From Exophiala sp. HKRS030 (lineage: Eukaryota > Ascomycota > Eurotiomycetes > Chaetothyriales > Herpotrichiellaceae), in NCBI GenBank assembly GCA_023897205.1, contig JAHWDD010000001.1:2542001-2606000 (forward strand): a stretch of 64,000 nucleotides of DNA, written 5' to 3'. A program made the translations under genes and the position numbers. Positions 1 through 12,206 of this stretch are shown here, piece after piece (the first letter of the stretch is position 1; the number at the start of each line of letters is the position of its first letter). The notes beneath the pieces were generated by a model. That model was given only the letters and a program-made list of their open reading frames with translations. It was not told the DNA's origin and ran no database searches.

Positions 1-1573
1 TCCATTTCAAGCGATCAACACAGCAATGTCCAAAGCCCATATTTTTCCACCGCTGACACTCCACCAACGGGACCAGACTCTGCCCGAAGCACCTCTGCTA
101 GTGGATTTCCCAACCACACATCATTTGCAGACCAACGAACTTTGGATCACAAGCTCCGAAACCTTGAACCCACGCGATATGATCAACATGGCTACCCATC
201 TGGTCCTCACGTGCCATCACATCATAACTCTCAATATGACAACGTCGGCCTGGGCTTCAACGTCCGTTCAAATCCAAACGTGCCTTCCTACTATGTGGCA
301 TGTACGTATCCACCCACTCCGACGCCACGCATCGCTCTCCGTGAACTAGACCAAGGGTCCGTGGTACGAAGTCAGCTTCTGGAGGATTTCCGCCTGCACA
401 GCAAGACCAGCAAGCGGTTCGAGCTCAAAGACATTTACAATCACATTGTGGAATTTAGTGGCGATCAGCATGGATCTCGCTTCATTCAGCAGAAGCTCGA
501 AACTGCCAACAGTGACGAGAAAGAACAGATCTTCAAGGAGATCCAGCCAAACCTTTTGCAGTTGATGACTGATGTGTTTGGAAACTATGTGATCCAGAAA
601 ATGTTTGAACATGGGAACCAATCTCAGAAGAAAGTTCTAGCCAATCAGATGAAGGGCCACGTCCTCCACCTTTCGATGCAAATGTACGGATGTCGCGTGG
701 TGCAAAAGGCTTTCGAACATGTCCTCATCGACCAACAAGCAAGCTTGGTCAAAGAACTTCATGGACCGAATTTCCAGATCTTGAAGGTTGTCAAAGACCA
801 AAATGGCAATCATGTGGTGCAAAAAGCCATTGAACGGATTCCCGGGGAGCATATCCAATTTATTGTCGACGCCCATCAGGGACAAGTGATGAAGATGTCC
901 ACTCACCAGTACGGCTGTCGGGTTGTTCAACGGATGCTTGAGTATTGCCAACCCAAGGCTAGGAGAATGATTCTGAACGAGCTGCTTGAGAATATTCAAC
1001 CTCTTATCCTCGATTCGTATGGAAATTATGTTGTGCAACACATCATCGATGGTGGAGATGCACAGGATCGGCGAAGGATCGTCAATATTGTTTTGTCCAA
1101 CCTCTTGACCTTTTCCAAACACAAATTTGCCAGTAACATTGTGGAAAAGAGCATCCAGTGTGCTGACGCAGATCAACGGGTAGCAATTCTGAAGGGACTG
1201 ACGGCTCCGGATGCCGAGGGCAACACACCGGTTCTCGGATTGATGCGGGACCAGTATGGCAATTACGTCTTGCGTAAGTTGATGTCTTTTGCGAGAGGTG
1301 ACGGTTAACTGACATGATGCAGAAAAGGTGCACAAGTCGCTGCAAGGGGCCGAGTTGGCTGCACTTGAAGCTGACATGAAGACGCATTACCAGACTCTCC
1401 GGCGAACCAGTTACGGTAAACAGGTGACGGCCATCGAGAAACTACTTTTTGGCAGTCCCCTGATACCGGGTGCAACACCTAACATTCGTGGTCAGTTTCT
1501 TCAGGGTACCAATGGTAGTGCAGCGGCCGCCGGCGGGATGGGGTACCTCCCGGAGGGACAAGGTCGAAACTGA
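1..1573 (+). CDS. Pumilio-family (PUF) RNA-binding protein, Puf3-like, 5' partial
   Basis: C-terminal half of a PUF translational repressor, which binds 3'UTR elements of mRNAs in the cytoplasm. The frame is open back to base 1, so the start lies outside the window. Exons are 1-1273 and 1323-1573; the 49-nt intron (GTAAGT...GATGCAG) splits repeat 8 and its removal restores the repeat. Eight PUF repeats run from about nt 420 to 1330. The base-reading triplets are S-R-Q, N-Y-Q, C-R-Q, N-H-Q, C-R-Q, N-Y-Q, S-N-E and N-Y-Q for repeats 1-8, the set seen in Pumilio/Puf3-class proteins that read UGUA-type sites. The N-terminal part is low-complexity and rich in Ser/Pro/Asn. The short tail after repeat 8 ends in Gly/Ala-rich sequence. 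The family call is very firm; the exact paralogue is inferred from the triplet code. Confidence 0.95.
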
Positions 1574-4500
1574 GGAAAAACAAAATTGAAAGAGGACCAT
1601 TTTCCTCTTGATGCTACAAGAAGTTTTATGGCGGCGCTTTTTTCAAAGGACAAAAGGGGAAACTTCCGTCCAGAGGGGGCAAGAATGCCTTGGCTGCAAA
1701 GACAGTCAACGAAGCACGCATGAGAGAAATACCGAGAGAAGCAAGATGACTTATGAAGGTTGTTTGTGTTCATACCCTTGAATTGGAAGTGGTGGGAAGG
1801 ATTTTAGTCTTGGCTTACTGGTGTCAAGGATTTTGGACGGATTGGGTACATACGACACAGCAAGCGACACATGGCATGACTTACACATAACGAAGCAACG
1901 TCTCGACATTGAATGGCGCTGGAAGCCAGCGTGAACATGGTAGAACATTTGGGATGGTGTTTGAATGTTTTCTTTAGGTTAGGGCCATTGTGGGATAGAC
2001 TTGGCGATTTGTTAGTTGTACCATAATACCATGGGTACTGTAGGTAGTAAAGCATTCGGGATTTACGAAGCGACGAGGAATGAATCGAGATTGAGTACAT
2101 ATTCGCCACTCGGAACAGTAGTTGCTATTTTGGACTCGGAAGTTGGGACTTGGAATTCAGGAATCTGGACGCTAGGAGAAACGGTGAAAGACAGAATCAA
2201 GCATGGTGCTTATCCAAGAGCCTATCTAATCTAGATATCGGACGCGAGAAGCGAAATCGCCCTCAACGCTCCTTCTGGATGCATTCGGACTGAGCCAATT
2301 GAAAAGTAATACGAGAGGACTACAGCCCGTACTCGCAAGATTCAAATTTATGAGAGGATATGAGAGGATATGAGACGAAGAAGTGGTGGACGGAGTACGG
2401 AGTACGCTCGTAGTCAGGCACACCACGCAGATCAAGTATGTACAGTACATGCAGTACCTACCACATACTAAGTACAGGCTGGTACTGTACCTACATGGTA
2501 TTGATTACTGTGATTACTGGATGGCGTACCGAGATCAGGACTAAGAAGAAATCTAGGATCTGTGATTTGGACTTCGCTTGTGCCCAAGCCGATTGTGAAT
2601 TTAATTTGTGTTTAAATATTTCTTTTGACCAAGGACTAAACTAACTAACTTTTGACTGTACTCCGTACGTGTGGCATGGCACCATGGGTACTTCTGTACG
2701 TACAGAGTGCATACACGGAGTGCATAGTAAGGTATGTACCTAGGGTATGTACATACTGTATCTACTCCCTAGATATGTACAGTACTCCGTACAGTACCTA
2801 CGAATGTAGCCACCCACCCAGGCGCGACGCGGTGTTTTCGTGTCTCGGCCCTTGCATGCATGCGAGATAATCTACTAGTGATGACAAAGGTTAGGGGATA
2901 GAGTTGAGTGGGAAGATTAGGTAGGCTCAGGAGATGTGATGTGTATGTGTACTCCGTAAATGTTTTTTTCCAACCGAGTGCGTTCTGTGCCTGATGGACG
3001 AGGTGATTAAGCGGAAGAGTGCCTGCGGAACTCGTTTACTCTACCTTCGAAAGTAAAGTAAGGGACTTTCGTAGTTGGAACCTGGTTGTTATTGTCATTG
3101 CCATTGCCGTTGCCATTGCCATTATTGTGATTATCACCAAAATAGATCGACGTTGAGGGATCGGCATTCGAAAGTGTCACGCCTAACATGACAGATGGTA
3201 CGTACCCACGGTACCCACGCGCTTGCCACGGTACCTAAGGTGGCCTGGAGCCTAGAGGTAGTAGCTTTCTAAAAACAAAACAAAACACTAGACAGCCACT
3301 AATTAAACAGTGGCGCAGTCTAGGGCACGTTTCAGCAATCTAGGACAGATCTAGGGGGACTTTCCCTTAGCCCACTGTGCAGTTGGTAACTTAGTATACT
3401 GCTAAACCCCTAGCGTATCCGAAGAATAGGTACAGAGGACCACAGTACTGACCTTAGTGTGGCTTAGTTATGTACCTATGTACAGTAGGTATGTAGGTAC
3501 CGTGTGTGCTCGATGCTTTTCCGTCGCGTCATCTGTCGCTCCTGTCTAATTTGGAACATGCGGGCTACACATGAAAATTTCATCAACTCTAGAAATCTAC
3601 CTCCAGCTACAGTACACAAGCTCAAGGATTCATTGCCCCTACCTGTACAGTACAGTATTGGCTCAGCCAGGTGATCTATACATCGCCTCTTGCATCTCCA
3701 CACTGGCCAAATAGTTTGGGAATGGACCAGCTAGCGAGTATGTATACTCCGTAGGCACACTGCCTTGCTGGTCCAAGTAATATCGCTTCCATACCACCAT
3801 GCTTGGGTTCCCCAGAAGTGCAGGAGGAATCGCCCGGGTCCCGGCAAGGGCAGGGCTTCGGGCAGGGCAAACTGGCCCAGGGAACAGTGGAACACCCAGT
3901 TGACTACGGAGCTGGTGGTAGGCCAATTTGCAGCGCGTTTCAGGCCGTACCGCTTGCCCGTGCTTGGCTCCGCTTTTAGCTCCCGCTTAGGGCAGTTGTC
4001 CTTACGGAGTACTTAACACAAGGGAGTTAGGGATTGTATATACTAATACACCACTCACCTGCCCCTTAAGAGCCCTAGAGCTTAGAGGTCATTGGCCCCC
4101 GGGCACCCGAACCCCGGCCACCGAGCCAAGTCGTCCTCTCTAGGCTCCATCAAGGGTTGATCAACCTTAATGTTCCTGTGCCCCAAAATGCTTCTCACGC
4201 TAAACCTCATTCAGACTAAATTCGACTTCCATCATCGTCCACCATTTCCCCATATGGCATCGTTTGCAGCTCCATCCCTCCAAAGGATCATCGTTGATCT
4301 CCCTCTCAACGGTGCTAAGCATGCACCATGCCACTACCGCGACACTTGCATGTCCATCTTGATGGTACCTGCATCATTTCCCCCTGGTGGCTTAGGTTTT
4401 CCTGAACAGTGAACACTAACTGCAGAACAGCGAACGCCGAACCCTCATCATCGCCCTCAGATGCCTCATGGCCTGCCTCGACGCATGTGTTCTACCATGC

Positions 4501-4993
4501 CCTTCAACTTCAAAATCTGCATCACCCATGGCCCATGGCCCATAGCCCGTCGTCCCATGCATCGTTCCAAACCTTCTTCGACATAGCCCTCGTTCCGTTG
4601 CCCATACCGAGTATCTACTATCTAGCCAACTTCTCGACTCTAATCAGCTAATTCGGTCTGGTGTGCTTCATCATCGACCTCAACCCGCCGCTAAATAGAC
4701 TAAATCCTTGGGGCCATCTCTCCATGTCCTGACTCCGCGACATATGCCGATTTCTGCCCTTTTCGCTAATTCAGCCTGCAATCCAAGTCCCTGTCAACCA
4801 TGGCTGCTATCCTGTAGCATTCGAGACCCCAATCCACCTCTTGACGCGACTTGCTTCCTCACACGACCCGAAGGCATCCTTTTTTTTTGTTTGGTCACTT
4901 GCCTCCCTGCCATGTTCACACTTTCTCCTACATTCAAGCAACGATTTTCCAAGAGACTGGCTTCCTATATGACACGGCGCTGACCATTTGACA
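1574..4993. other. 3.4-kb intergenic region, no gene seen
   Basis: No frame shows a recognisable domain or spliceable conserved protein. The stretch is rich in GTAC and TACTCCGTA-type words (full copies at about 2396, 2659, 2783, 2950, 3745 and 4003). It holds a short ATATGAGAGG tandem near 2349 and a TTGCCA-type hexamer run near 3086-3126. The last about 800 bases are pyrimidine-rich and probably contain the promoter and leader of the gene that starts at 4994. Confidence 0.6.
3086..3126. repeat. hexanucleotide microsatellite (TTGCCA-like)
   Basis: Imperfect tandem of ATTGCC/GTTGCC units. Read on the minus strand it gives an Asn-Gly repeat in a 60-codon open frame, which I regard as a by-product of the repeat rather than a gene. 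Confidence 0.7.
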
Positions 4994-6770
4994 ATGACTA
5001 CCGTAATGGCTGCTATCGAATTACCTACCGGCAGGAGATCGTATCTGAACACAGGACCCGGCCCAGATATTCATGATCCCAATTGGATCCCTATTCTAAA
5101 CGGTGCTACATACAAACCACCCTCGCCGACTGTTGAAAAGGAAGTGTCGCCATATCAACAAGCCTCATTTCCTCCGTCGGCCTCCTTTTCGCTCTTCCCA
5201 GTTCAATCTGCGCCTCCCAAACCTCGATCAGGTCCATCTCACTCTTATTCCAAGAGTTCTTTGGCTCCAGAGAGCACCACGTCCGAGTCCACCTCACAAG
5301 GCAATACTGAGTCTGTCGAGCCTGTTCCACAAATCGCCGATGCTTTCATTGCACCGACTCCAAATCGACTGGGCCATCAAAGAAGACCTACGTCTGCGTC
5401 AGACGAAGAAAAGATTTCCGTTGGTACAGAGACACAGGCCGATGTGGTCAGCGCACCCAGTACAGATGGGACCGCGAGCCTGCTTGATGATTCGGCTTTG
5501 GCTGCTCCTGACCACCAGTTTGATGATGGCCTTGTGAGCCAATCGTCAAGATCTTCAATGATTTCAACGAGAAGAAATGGCGTTGCACCACCTACATCCA
5601 AATACAACCGCAAACCGGTGACATCCATAGCCACTTCTATCAGCCGTCCTCTATTCGCTCCCAGTGTACCGCAAACACCGCATGAATCACCGCGGATAGC
5701 TCCTGCCACTTCCATACCCCAACATCAAACCAAGGGGTGCCAAATTCTACCGGATCGTTGTTACAGCCACTTCCATCTCCAAAGTTAATGTCGTTGGATG
5801 CTCTCCCGCCACCGCCAGAACAAATCACTACACCTAAGCTTGCCGCGACAAAGTCGTCTGCTTCTGATAAACGTCAACGAGCACTCCGTTCGCACCCGTC
5901 CAACGTCTCGACGCGACGCAACTCAAGCTCAGATGAGGCAGAGGTTCCTTCCAAATCTCCTTCATTACCTTACAAGCCTAGAAAGTCAATGGACTCTCGT
6001 GCCACAACCCCTCGATCCACCATTTATGATTCGCTGACGCCGACACCGGCACCTACAACACCACTTCCACAACTGCCACCACAAGCTCGACGACCTTCAA
6101 CAAAGGGGAATGACTCTCGCAGATCACCCAGGCCACCAACTGAGACACCAGTCCCTTCGTTTACCAGCTTTAAGCCTGCTGACCATTCAAGGTTGGCTTC
6201 ATTCATGAGCAGTGAAAATACTGTGGTTTTCCGCCGATTTGATGACGTGCATGTCCGCCTACTGTTGTGTTTGCAGGACGAGATAGGCCAGCTTGAAAAG
6301 GAATTGTTGGAGCTGGAAAGTTCAACTTCAACCGGCAGCTCTTCCGAGAAACTCTTGCAGAAAACGAGGATACTGCGGGAGTTGAGGAAGGTTGTATCTG
6401 AATATGGTAAGTTTTGTGCTGACTTGCACTCCAAAGTACTGAGCACTGACATGTTTTAGATAACCTGCTCGCGACATGGAACAAGATGAAAGACAACAGC
6501 ATCTCTCAGCAAACTTCGGCAGACTTACGGCAATGGATGGGAGACGGGCAAGACGGACAACAAACACCTGGTAGTGGCATCGGTCTGGGCATAGACACAC
6601 AACAAGATCTGCAGTGGCTACGGCAACACCAGGACATTAGCATTATCACACTGAAATCTACGGAAAAGCGCACAATTGAGACAGAAGCAAAGGTCTCAAC
6701 CGCATCAAAAGGCTCAAGTGCAGGAGGCGGCTTTATGGCACTGTTTGGTTGTGCCAGTAAGAGAAAGTAA
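4994..6770 (+). CDS. DUF6594-like protein with long disordered N-terminus (frame break)
   Basis: Function unknown. The start is the ATG at 4994, with A at -3. The first about 390 residues are Ser/Pro/Thr-rich and look disordered. After that comes a helical segment beginning near nt 6200, with an F-x-R-F-D-x-x-H-x-R-L-L-x-L-Q-D-E motif followed by acidic coiled-coil sequence, which resembles the opening of fungal DUF6594 proteins. An intron at 6407-6459 (GTAAGT...TTTTAG) joins the coiled coil to the C-terminal exon. The C-terminus is basic and lacks the hydrophobic helices many DUF6594 proteins have. The frame changes near the G-run at 5734-5737. Either one base is missing there, giving about 574 codons, or an unrecognised weak intron at 5666-5766 (GTACCG...TTACAG, 101 nt) removes the segment; both keep the frame. 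I favour a missing base because sequence on both sides is equally Pro/Ser-rich. Confidence 0.75.
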
Positions 6771-7712
6771 TGATTGATCCATGACAAAGAACTTGACGAC
6801 TGGGAACAGCTCGGGTTGGGGTTTTGTAAAGGACTGATGGCGGCGGGCACTCGAGCTCATGAACAAGGGGTCAGATATGATTTCGGATTATTTATTCATG
6901 CACATGCTTGAGGGATTACCTTTGTAGGATGATTAAAGGTCAAGTCATTTATATATGGCACTAGTTGAGGGATACGAAATTGGTGAACAGGTCGATATTG
7001 AGGCAGGCCAGACAGTATGGAATGGGAAAGATATCAATGCTAGTGTTTATAGAATTGTGATCGAGTTGACGGGCAGATTCTTGTCTTTGCTCGGATCACG
7101 TGCATAATTGCCACGTTTATTTGAACATTTCACGACATTTCTGAGAGTGAAGGCCTAGAGGTCCGTAGAATCAGGATAGATCTCATGATGATCTCTGTTC
7201 CGGAAAAGGGCTCCGCCTTAGATTTTCACCCAAGAAGTCTCCTCGGCTCTATGCTGCCCGTTGATTGGCTGAAAAGGTTTCCCCAGGTTTTTCATCCAGT
7301 CACGTGCTTGCATTTTTCTCTCTTCATCCCGCCCCATCATCATCGTCACTTTTTCCCTCGTCCAAAGTTCTCCATTTCTATTAGTCACAGCGGCGTTTCC
7401 TCGTCTCTTTCTCTTTCTTCGATCACTCATCTTTCGTCATTTATTCTTTCATCATAAATCCGTATTGTTCTCTTTCCCTTTTTCCTGGAGCTCCTTTCGG
7501 CGCCTTGCATATCATATCTGGTACTCAATCTTGGAACCTGAGGTCGAAAGAAGACGACGGACGACGGTCGACGGTCGACGAACGACGGGACACAGAGGAA
7601 AAAGACGAAGGAGAAGAAATCCCACGGCACTGACATCTTCGGCCATTAAAAGGTTGGCAGTGTTAAAAAAAATTATTGTCGCCCACTCCCCTGTCACTGT
7701 CAGCTCACAGCT
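6771..7712. other. intergenic region with 5' leader of the PQ-loop gene
   Basis: No gene seen. Bases from about 7310 to 7480 are strongly pyrimidine-rich, as in fungal core promoters. The stretch near 7550-7580 holds a GACGACGG/TCGACGG imperfect tandem in the presumed 5'UTR. Confidence 0.5.
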
Positions 7713-8804
7713 ATGGTCTTCCCACCACAACAGGGTATCTCACTCGATATTGAGGCCCTTTCGGGAATCTGCGGATCCATTTCCATTGCGTGTTGGGTCG
7801 TGGTGTTCTCACCTCAAATCATTGAGAATTTTCGACGGGGGTCCACCGAGGGCTTGTCTGTTGTCTTCATTGTCATCTGGCTGGCGGGAGATGTCTTTAA
7901 TATCCTCGGAGCTATCTTGCAAGGTGTTTTGCCTACTATGATCATTCTGGCTGTCTACTACACTCTTGCCGATATCGTGCTCTTGGGTCAAGTGTTCTAT
8001 TATCGCGGCTTTACCTTGAGCGACGATGTGGGCAAATCAGATCGACAGAATCATCTGAATGGCAATGGACATTTGGACGTGGATGGCGACGCAGAAACAA
8101 GGCCGTTGTTGCACAGTGGTTCGCAGACTCAACCCCCGTCGCGCGATGAGAATGATAGATCTCGGTCCGCCAGCTCGCAATTCCAGAGGCATTTGTCGGT
8201 CGACGGGACTCATTTGTCACCAGTCACTCCTTTACATGATCCCCCGAAACCGACGGATCCTCCTGCCATGAGAAACGTCAAGCCAACCAGCACCCTCCAG
8301 GCTGTCTTTTTCAACAGTTTCGCCATTCTGCTCGTCTGTGCTGCTGGTGTGTTTGGGTGGTGGATTGGTGCTCACAAATCGCCTCGTCGTCACCATCACG
8401 TCAAAGACGATGACGAGCCATTACCACTGGAGTTCGACACCCTGGGTCAAATCTTTGGATATCTCTGCGCCGTCCTCTACCTTGGCTCACGTCTGCCTCA
8501 ATTGCTTCTCAATTACAAACGCAAAAGCACCGAGGGGGTCTCGCTATTGTTCTTCCTCTTCGCTTGTATCGGCAACTTGACTTATGTCATGTCCATCTTT
8601 GCATATTCTCCAGTCTGTCATCATCCCAATCACTGTGAACCTGGTGAATCAGGGGCTATCTATGCTAGGTACATTGCCGTCAACGCTAGTTGGATTGCGG
8701 GTAGTTTGGGCACTTTGTTTTTGGACATGGCCATCTTTGTACAGTTCTTCTTGTATCAGAAACCAGACGACGAGGATGAGGAAGAGGATGCTGTCGTGAA
8801 TTGA
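7713..8804 (+). CDS. PQ-loop vacuolar/lysosomal amino-acid transporter (Ypq/Rtc2-like)
   Basis: Single-exon, 363-residue membrane protein of the PQ-loop family. Fungal Ypq proteins and animal PQLC2 export cationic amino acids from the vacuole or lysosome. Two PQ loops are visible. The first is near residue 33 (S-P-Q-I-I-E-N, followed by R-R-G-S-T-E-G-L-S); the second is near residue 263 (R-L-P-Q-L-L-L-N-Y-K-R-K-S-T-E-G-V-S). Each is embedded in a bundle of hydrophobic helices, about seven in all. A long hydrophilic loop rich in Asp/Ser/Pro (about residues 110-190) lies between the two halves, as in fungal homologues. The C-terminal tail is acidic. The ATG at 7713 is the first in frame and the protein is complete. 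Substrate specificity (Lys/Arg/His) is inferred from the family. Confidence 0.93.
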   Translation: MVFPPQQGISLDIEALSGICGSISIACWVVVFSPQIIENFRRGSTEGLSVVFIVIWLAGDVFNILGAILQGVLPTMIILAVYYTLADIVLLGQVFYYRGFTLSDDVGKSDRQNHLNGNGHLDVDGDAETRPLLHSGSQTQPPSRDENDRSRSASSQFQRHLSVDGTHLSPVTPLHDPPKPTDPPAMRNVKPTSTLQAVFFNSFAILLVCAAGVFGWWIGAHKSPRRHHHVKDDDEPLPLEFDTLGQIFGYLCAVLYLGSRLPQLLLNYKRKSTEGVSLLFFLFACIGNLTYVMSIFAYSPVCHHPNHCEPGESGAIYARYIAVNASWIAGSLGTLFLDMAIFVQFFLYQKPDDEDEEEDAVVN

Positions 8805-10322
8805 GAGAGAAAACGTGCACACACGTCGTTGAGGCAAAAATTGTGGAACGTTATGCGTTCTCTCAGTGGCACTGGCATTGTTGAAATCCATCCAGCAAAA
8901 GTCATTCGTTTACTATTCTGTCAAGCCTCGATCTGGATGGACAACAGGTGACAACAGACAAATCTAGCAGCATTGGTTACTGCTCTCATTGTCAAGTTTT
9001 ATCCTCGTTCTGGACAATCGTCCATCGGTCTGAAAAGAACATTCGAGAACCACAAAAATCGGGAAAGAGGTGAACATGCATTTAGAAGGCGCTACTTGAC
9101 CTCTATGGTGAGCATATTCAACAAAAAGGAAACAATTCGGCGACTTGCTCGGGAAATTGTATCGAAGATGGTTGGGCTCCGTCCTACAGGATTTTACAGC
9201 TCTGCATCAGGTTTCGGAAAGCTACAGGACGGTTCTTTGCTTTCATAGGTCATTTACAAAAAGGATACAATAAGGGCAACCAGAAAAGTCATGGAGAGGA
9301 TATTATTCTTGGAGTTGTTTTTAGGAAGAATTGGGATCTTGCGGCAGGCATTGCAGACCTTCTAGATATCGAAGACTACTCATCACATAGGATATCTTGA
9401 GCCTGGGGCTGGTGTTGAGTCATGTTACTTTGACAAGCACTCTAGTTCAGATGTTGATGATTGTGAAGAGACGTAGCATGTATACATTGGGGGCAACCTT
9501 GGATAACGTTCCGTTCCCAGAGTCGTGTCAGGCTGATTTCAAAAGACGGCTTCCTTCTGTCTCCAAACCTAGTCAATTGATCAGGAAAGCTGAATACCAC
9601 CTCATTTTGGAGTTTGATTATTGCGGCACTCTAGAGATAACAGTGATACAGAGATGATATGTACAAACAGTATGTGCTCCGAAGGGATACACCTAGTCGG
9701 GATCCCCAAGTGGCGATTCTAAGCCCGTTGTCCCGCCAACACCGTGAATTTACACACTGACGTCACCTGTCACCCAACAACGAATCCAGGCCTTTTTTAC
9801 AATTTTGACCACGTGAATGATGCCTGCAGAGCAACGTCGGTCCAGCCAGAGCCTAGACGAGCCCACAGCACGAACCAACCAGCTGAGTACCACCATCCCC
9901 CGTCCACATACCATACTGCATCAATTCACGACCCTATCCTCTCCTCTCCTCGACTCTCGATACCCGGCAACCAGAATCGAACTACGCCGGTCACCCGCAC
10001 TGACCAGGTCTGTCTTGGAATCCAAGAAGAAAAATTCGTCCACGAGTTCTCTTTTTCTTTCTATCTCACAATTGAGAAGCACTCTTACGCACTCCCATCT
10101 CATTCCCTGAATTCTTGACGTTTCGGCGAGGAACCTGCCGGGAGAAACAGCGAACCAAAGACCTGAAAGATCGTTTCTCGAACTCGGTTGTCAAGACTCA
10201 CACCGCTCGTATTCCACAGACCGTACATAACTAGAGACACACTATCTCGACAATACCTCAACCTCGAGCCCGAGCCCGACCTCTCAAACCTCAATCTGAA
10301 CCTCCGTCTTTGCACATCAACC
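8805..10322. other. 1.5-kb intergenic region, no gene seen
   Basis: Short open frames at 8973-9248 and 9397-9657 have no recognisable domain, no splice pattern that extends them, and look like chance frames. From about 9890 the sequence becomes C/T-rich and is probably the promoter and leader of the gene starting at 10323. Confidence 0.5.
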
Positions 10323-10973
10323 ATGTCCGCATCATCCACCACTATTTCTTCAACCACCAAACCCTCTCTCAACACTACCTCAGAAAACCAGACGTCCACA
10401 TCAATCCTCAGCGAGCGCAGCCCGAACACACGCTCCTCACCCAGCAAGGCCGCTACCAACGACAAACCGACCTTGATCATGGACCACGCAAAAATGCCAC
10501 GATTCGAGATCAATACGAACACAATCATTGCAGCCGATCGGAGTGGAAATGAAAACGAGGGTGTTAACTCGGCCGGCGCCACCACGTATATCAGTCCGTC
10601 AGATGCGATCCGCAGTCCGACGACGAAGAAGTTGAGTCAGATCAAGGGCAGGAGATATCAGTAAGTCTATCTTTTTTCCCCTCCCACCGACCAAATTCGC
10701 TGTTGTCATGAGCATCATTTCCATCATGGTCACGCTCAATGCTGTTGATCTCACGAGTCGACATCTGCAGATCAAGATGTTGATGTGCTCAATGAGCACA
10801 ACGAATGTTGAAAGGGAGCTGCACACAGGTACAACGTTGAAAAGTGCTATTCTGACAACTTTGTCTATAGGAACGCAAAACCATCGAATCTATTCGCAAA
10901 GACTCTCGCCATGGAGCGATTCAAAGCAAAAGAGGCAGAGGTGAATGCGAATGTTGAGGCGGGGAAGAACTAA
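10323..10973 (+). CDS. small Ser/Thr-rich conserved-looking hypothetical protein
   Basis: Encodes about 146 residues in two exons, 10323-10660 and 10871-10973. The 210-nt intron (GTAAGT...CTATAG) is the longest in the window. The ATG at 10323 follows CAACC. The first about 60 residues are Ser/Thr/Asn-rich and probably disordered. The second half is less biased, with a block S-P-T-T-K-K-L-S-Q-I-K-G-R-R-Y that runs across the splice into N-A-K-P-S-N-L-F-A-K-T-L-A and a charged helix. Splicing at this intron joins the two halves of that block in frame, which supports both the gene and its structure. I do not recognise the family. S-P sites next to K-K could be CDK-type phosphorylation sites, which is speculation. 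Confidence 0.7.
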
Positions 10974-11460
10974 TCCAAGTCATTGACATATTTTTTGGAC
11001 TTTTCTACTGCTTGGGATGGTTAGGGATGGAATCATGGGAGTCTTGCCTATGTTTTTAGTCTTTCATTGGAGGACGCAGGCTGATTCGGATGTGTCGAAG
11101 GGCTCTTATTGTCCCAAAGGAGAGAAATCCTTACGTTGTTCTGGTGTCTTGGTGTTCGACTCTCGGTTCATGTTTCCTTTTCCCTTCATCGATCAGTCGC
11201 TTTGGATTGTTCCTGAGCAGTTGAGGACCCTCGATATCAGGAAGCCCATTAATGGGTGTTGTCGAAGTCCTTGAAACGACGACCTGGCTTTAATGCCGGA
11301 TTGAACAGGCATGGAGAATCGGACCGAGTTAGGATAATTAAGTTCAACGGAATCGCACCCACGTGTGTCTACACTAGCTAGCACACAGATATAGACATAG
11401 ATAGACGAACAAGTCAACTATAGTCTCACCTCTGAGTCTCCAGACCATTGGCCCCCTGTT

Positions 11461-11491
11461 ATCTCATTCTCATTCTCATTCTCATTCTCAT
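11461..11491. repeat. hexamer microsatellite TCTCAT
   Basis: About five uninterrupted copies of a six-base TCTCAT unit in intergenic DNA, visible directly. Confidence 0.85.
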
Positions 11492-12171
11492 CCGTTACCG
11501 CCCGCCTGTACATCCGCCTCTAGCCTTAAGCTATCAAGTACTAGTGACATATATGCGTCAGAATAATCCGGATTCAGCAAGCGGGGGCTGCTGTCAGGAC
11601 GAATAAGTCCGCCATACCCTTAGGCTTAGGGATTACGCCAAGAAAAAAACCCGGACTAGCTACTATGTACATAGACATCCTGCGACAATACGCAGGTGAA
11701 CTCGGAGGTAGGATACTTGGTCTTGTCATCACTGCCGCTACGCACTACACTATAGCGAGATATACAGCCGTATAGTACAGCGCAGTTCATGATAGGGACC
11801 ACAGAGACGTAGTTCCACGGTTGTAAATTCCCATAGGAAGAGGTGAATTACCGTTTTAGGTCTACTACGCCGAGGTCTAGGCCGATTCGCTTCGCTTCGG
11901 CAAGGGCAAGGGCAAGCAAGAACAAAGAGAAGACGAAGAAGCGGATGAAGGAGGATAAGTGTTATTCTAATCGCTAAGATAACCGACTTAGATACGCCGC
12001 GGCGGATTTGCTGCCGAAGCTGTTATTTAAGGTGGAATCAAATTCTGGAAGAGAACGAGGATGAAACGCGGTACGCCAGCTGTTGAATTGAGGTTGAATT
12101 GAGGTTGAATGAGGTTGAATGAATTGCTTGGAGGGAGGATCCCACCTCGGAAAAGGGGGAGCGTCGTCTAT

Positions 12172-12206
12172 CTATAGGCTATAGGCTATAGGCTATAGGC
12201 TATAGG
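12172..12206. repeat. perfect heptamer array, five copies of CTATAGG
   Basis: Five exact head-to-tail copies of CTATAGG. Each unit contains the palindrome CTATAG. The array lies about 720 bases beyond the stop of the MFS gene. Confidence 0.95.

Noticed and set aside
637..1377. Long antisense open frame (246 codons) under the PUF gene
   Set aside because: Shadow of the conserved PUF repeats on the other strand; no domain of its own.
4170..4983. Three consecutive plus-strand open frames before the DUF6594 gene
   Set aside because: Low-complexity, C/T-rich sequence without splice joining or recognisable protein; more likely promoter and leader.
11540..12060. Decayed transposon by RIP
   Set aside because: No coding remnant, terminal repeat or marked TpA-rich bias that I could establish by eye.
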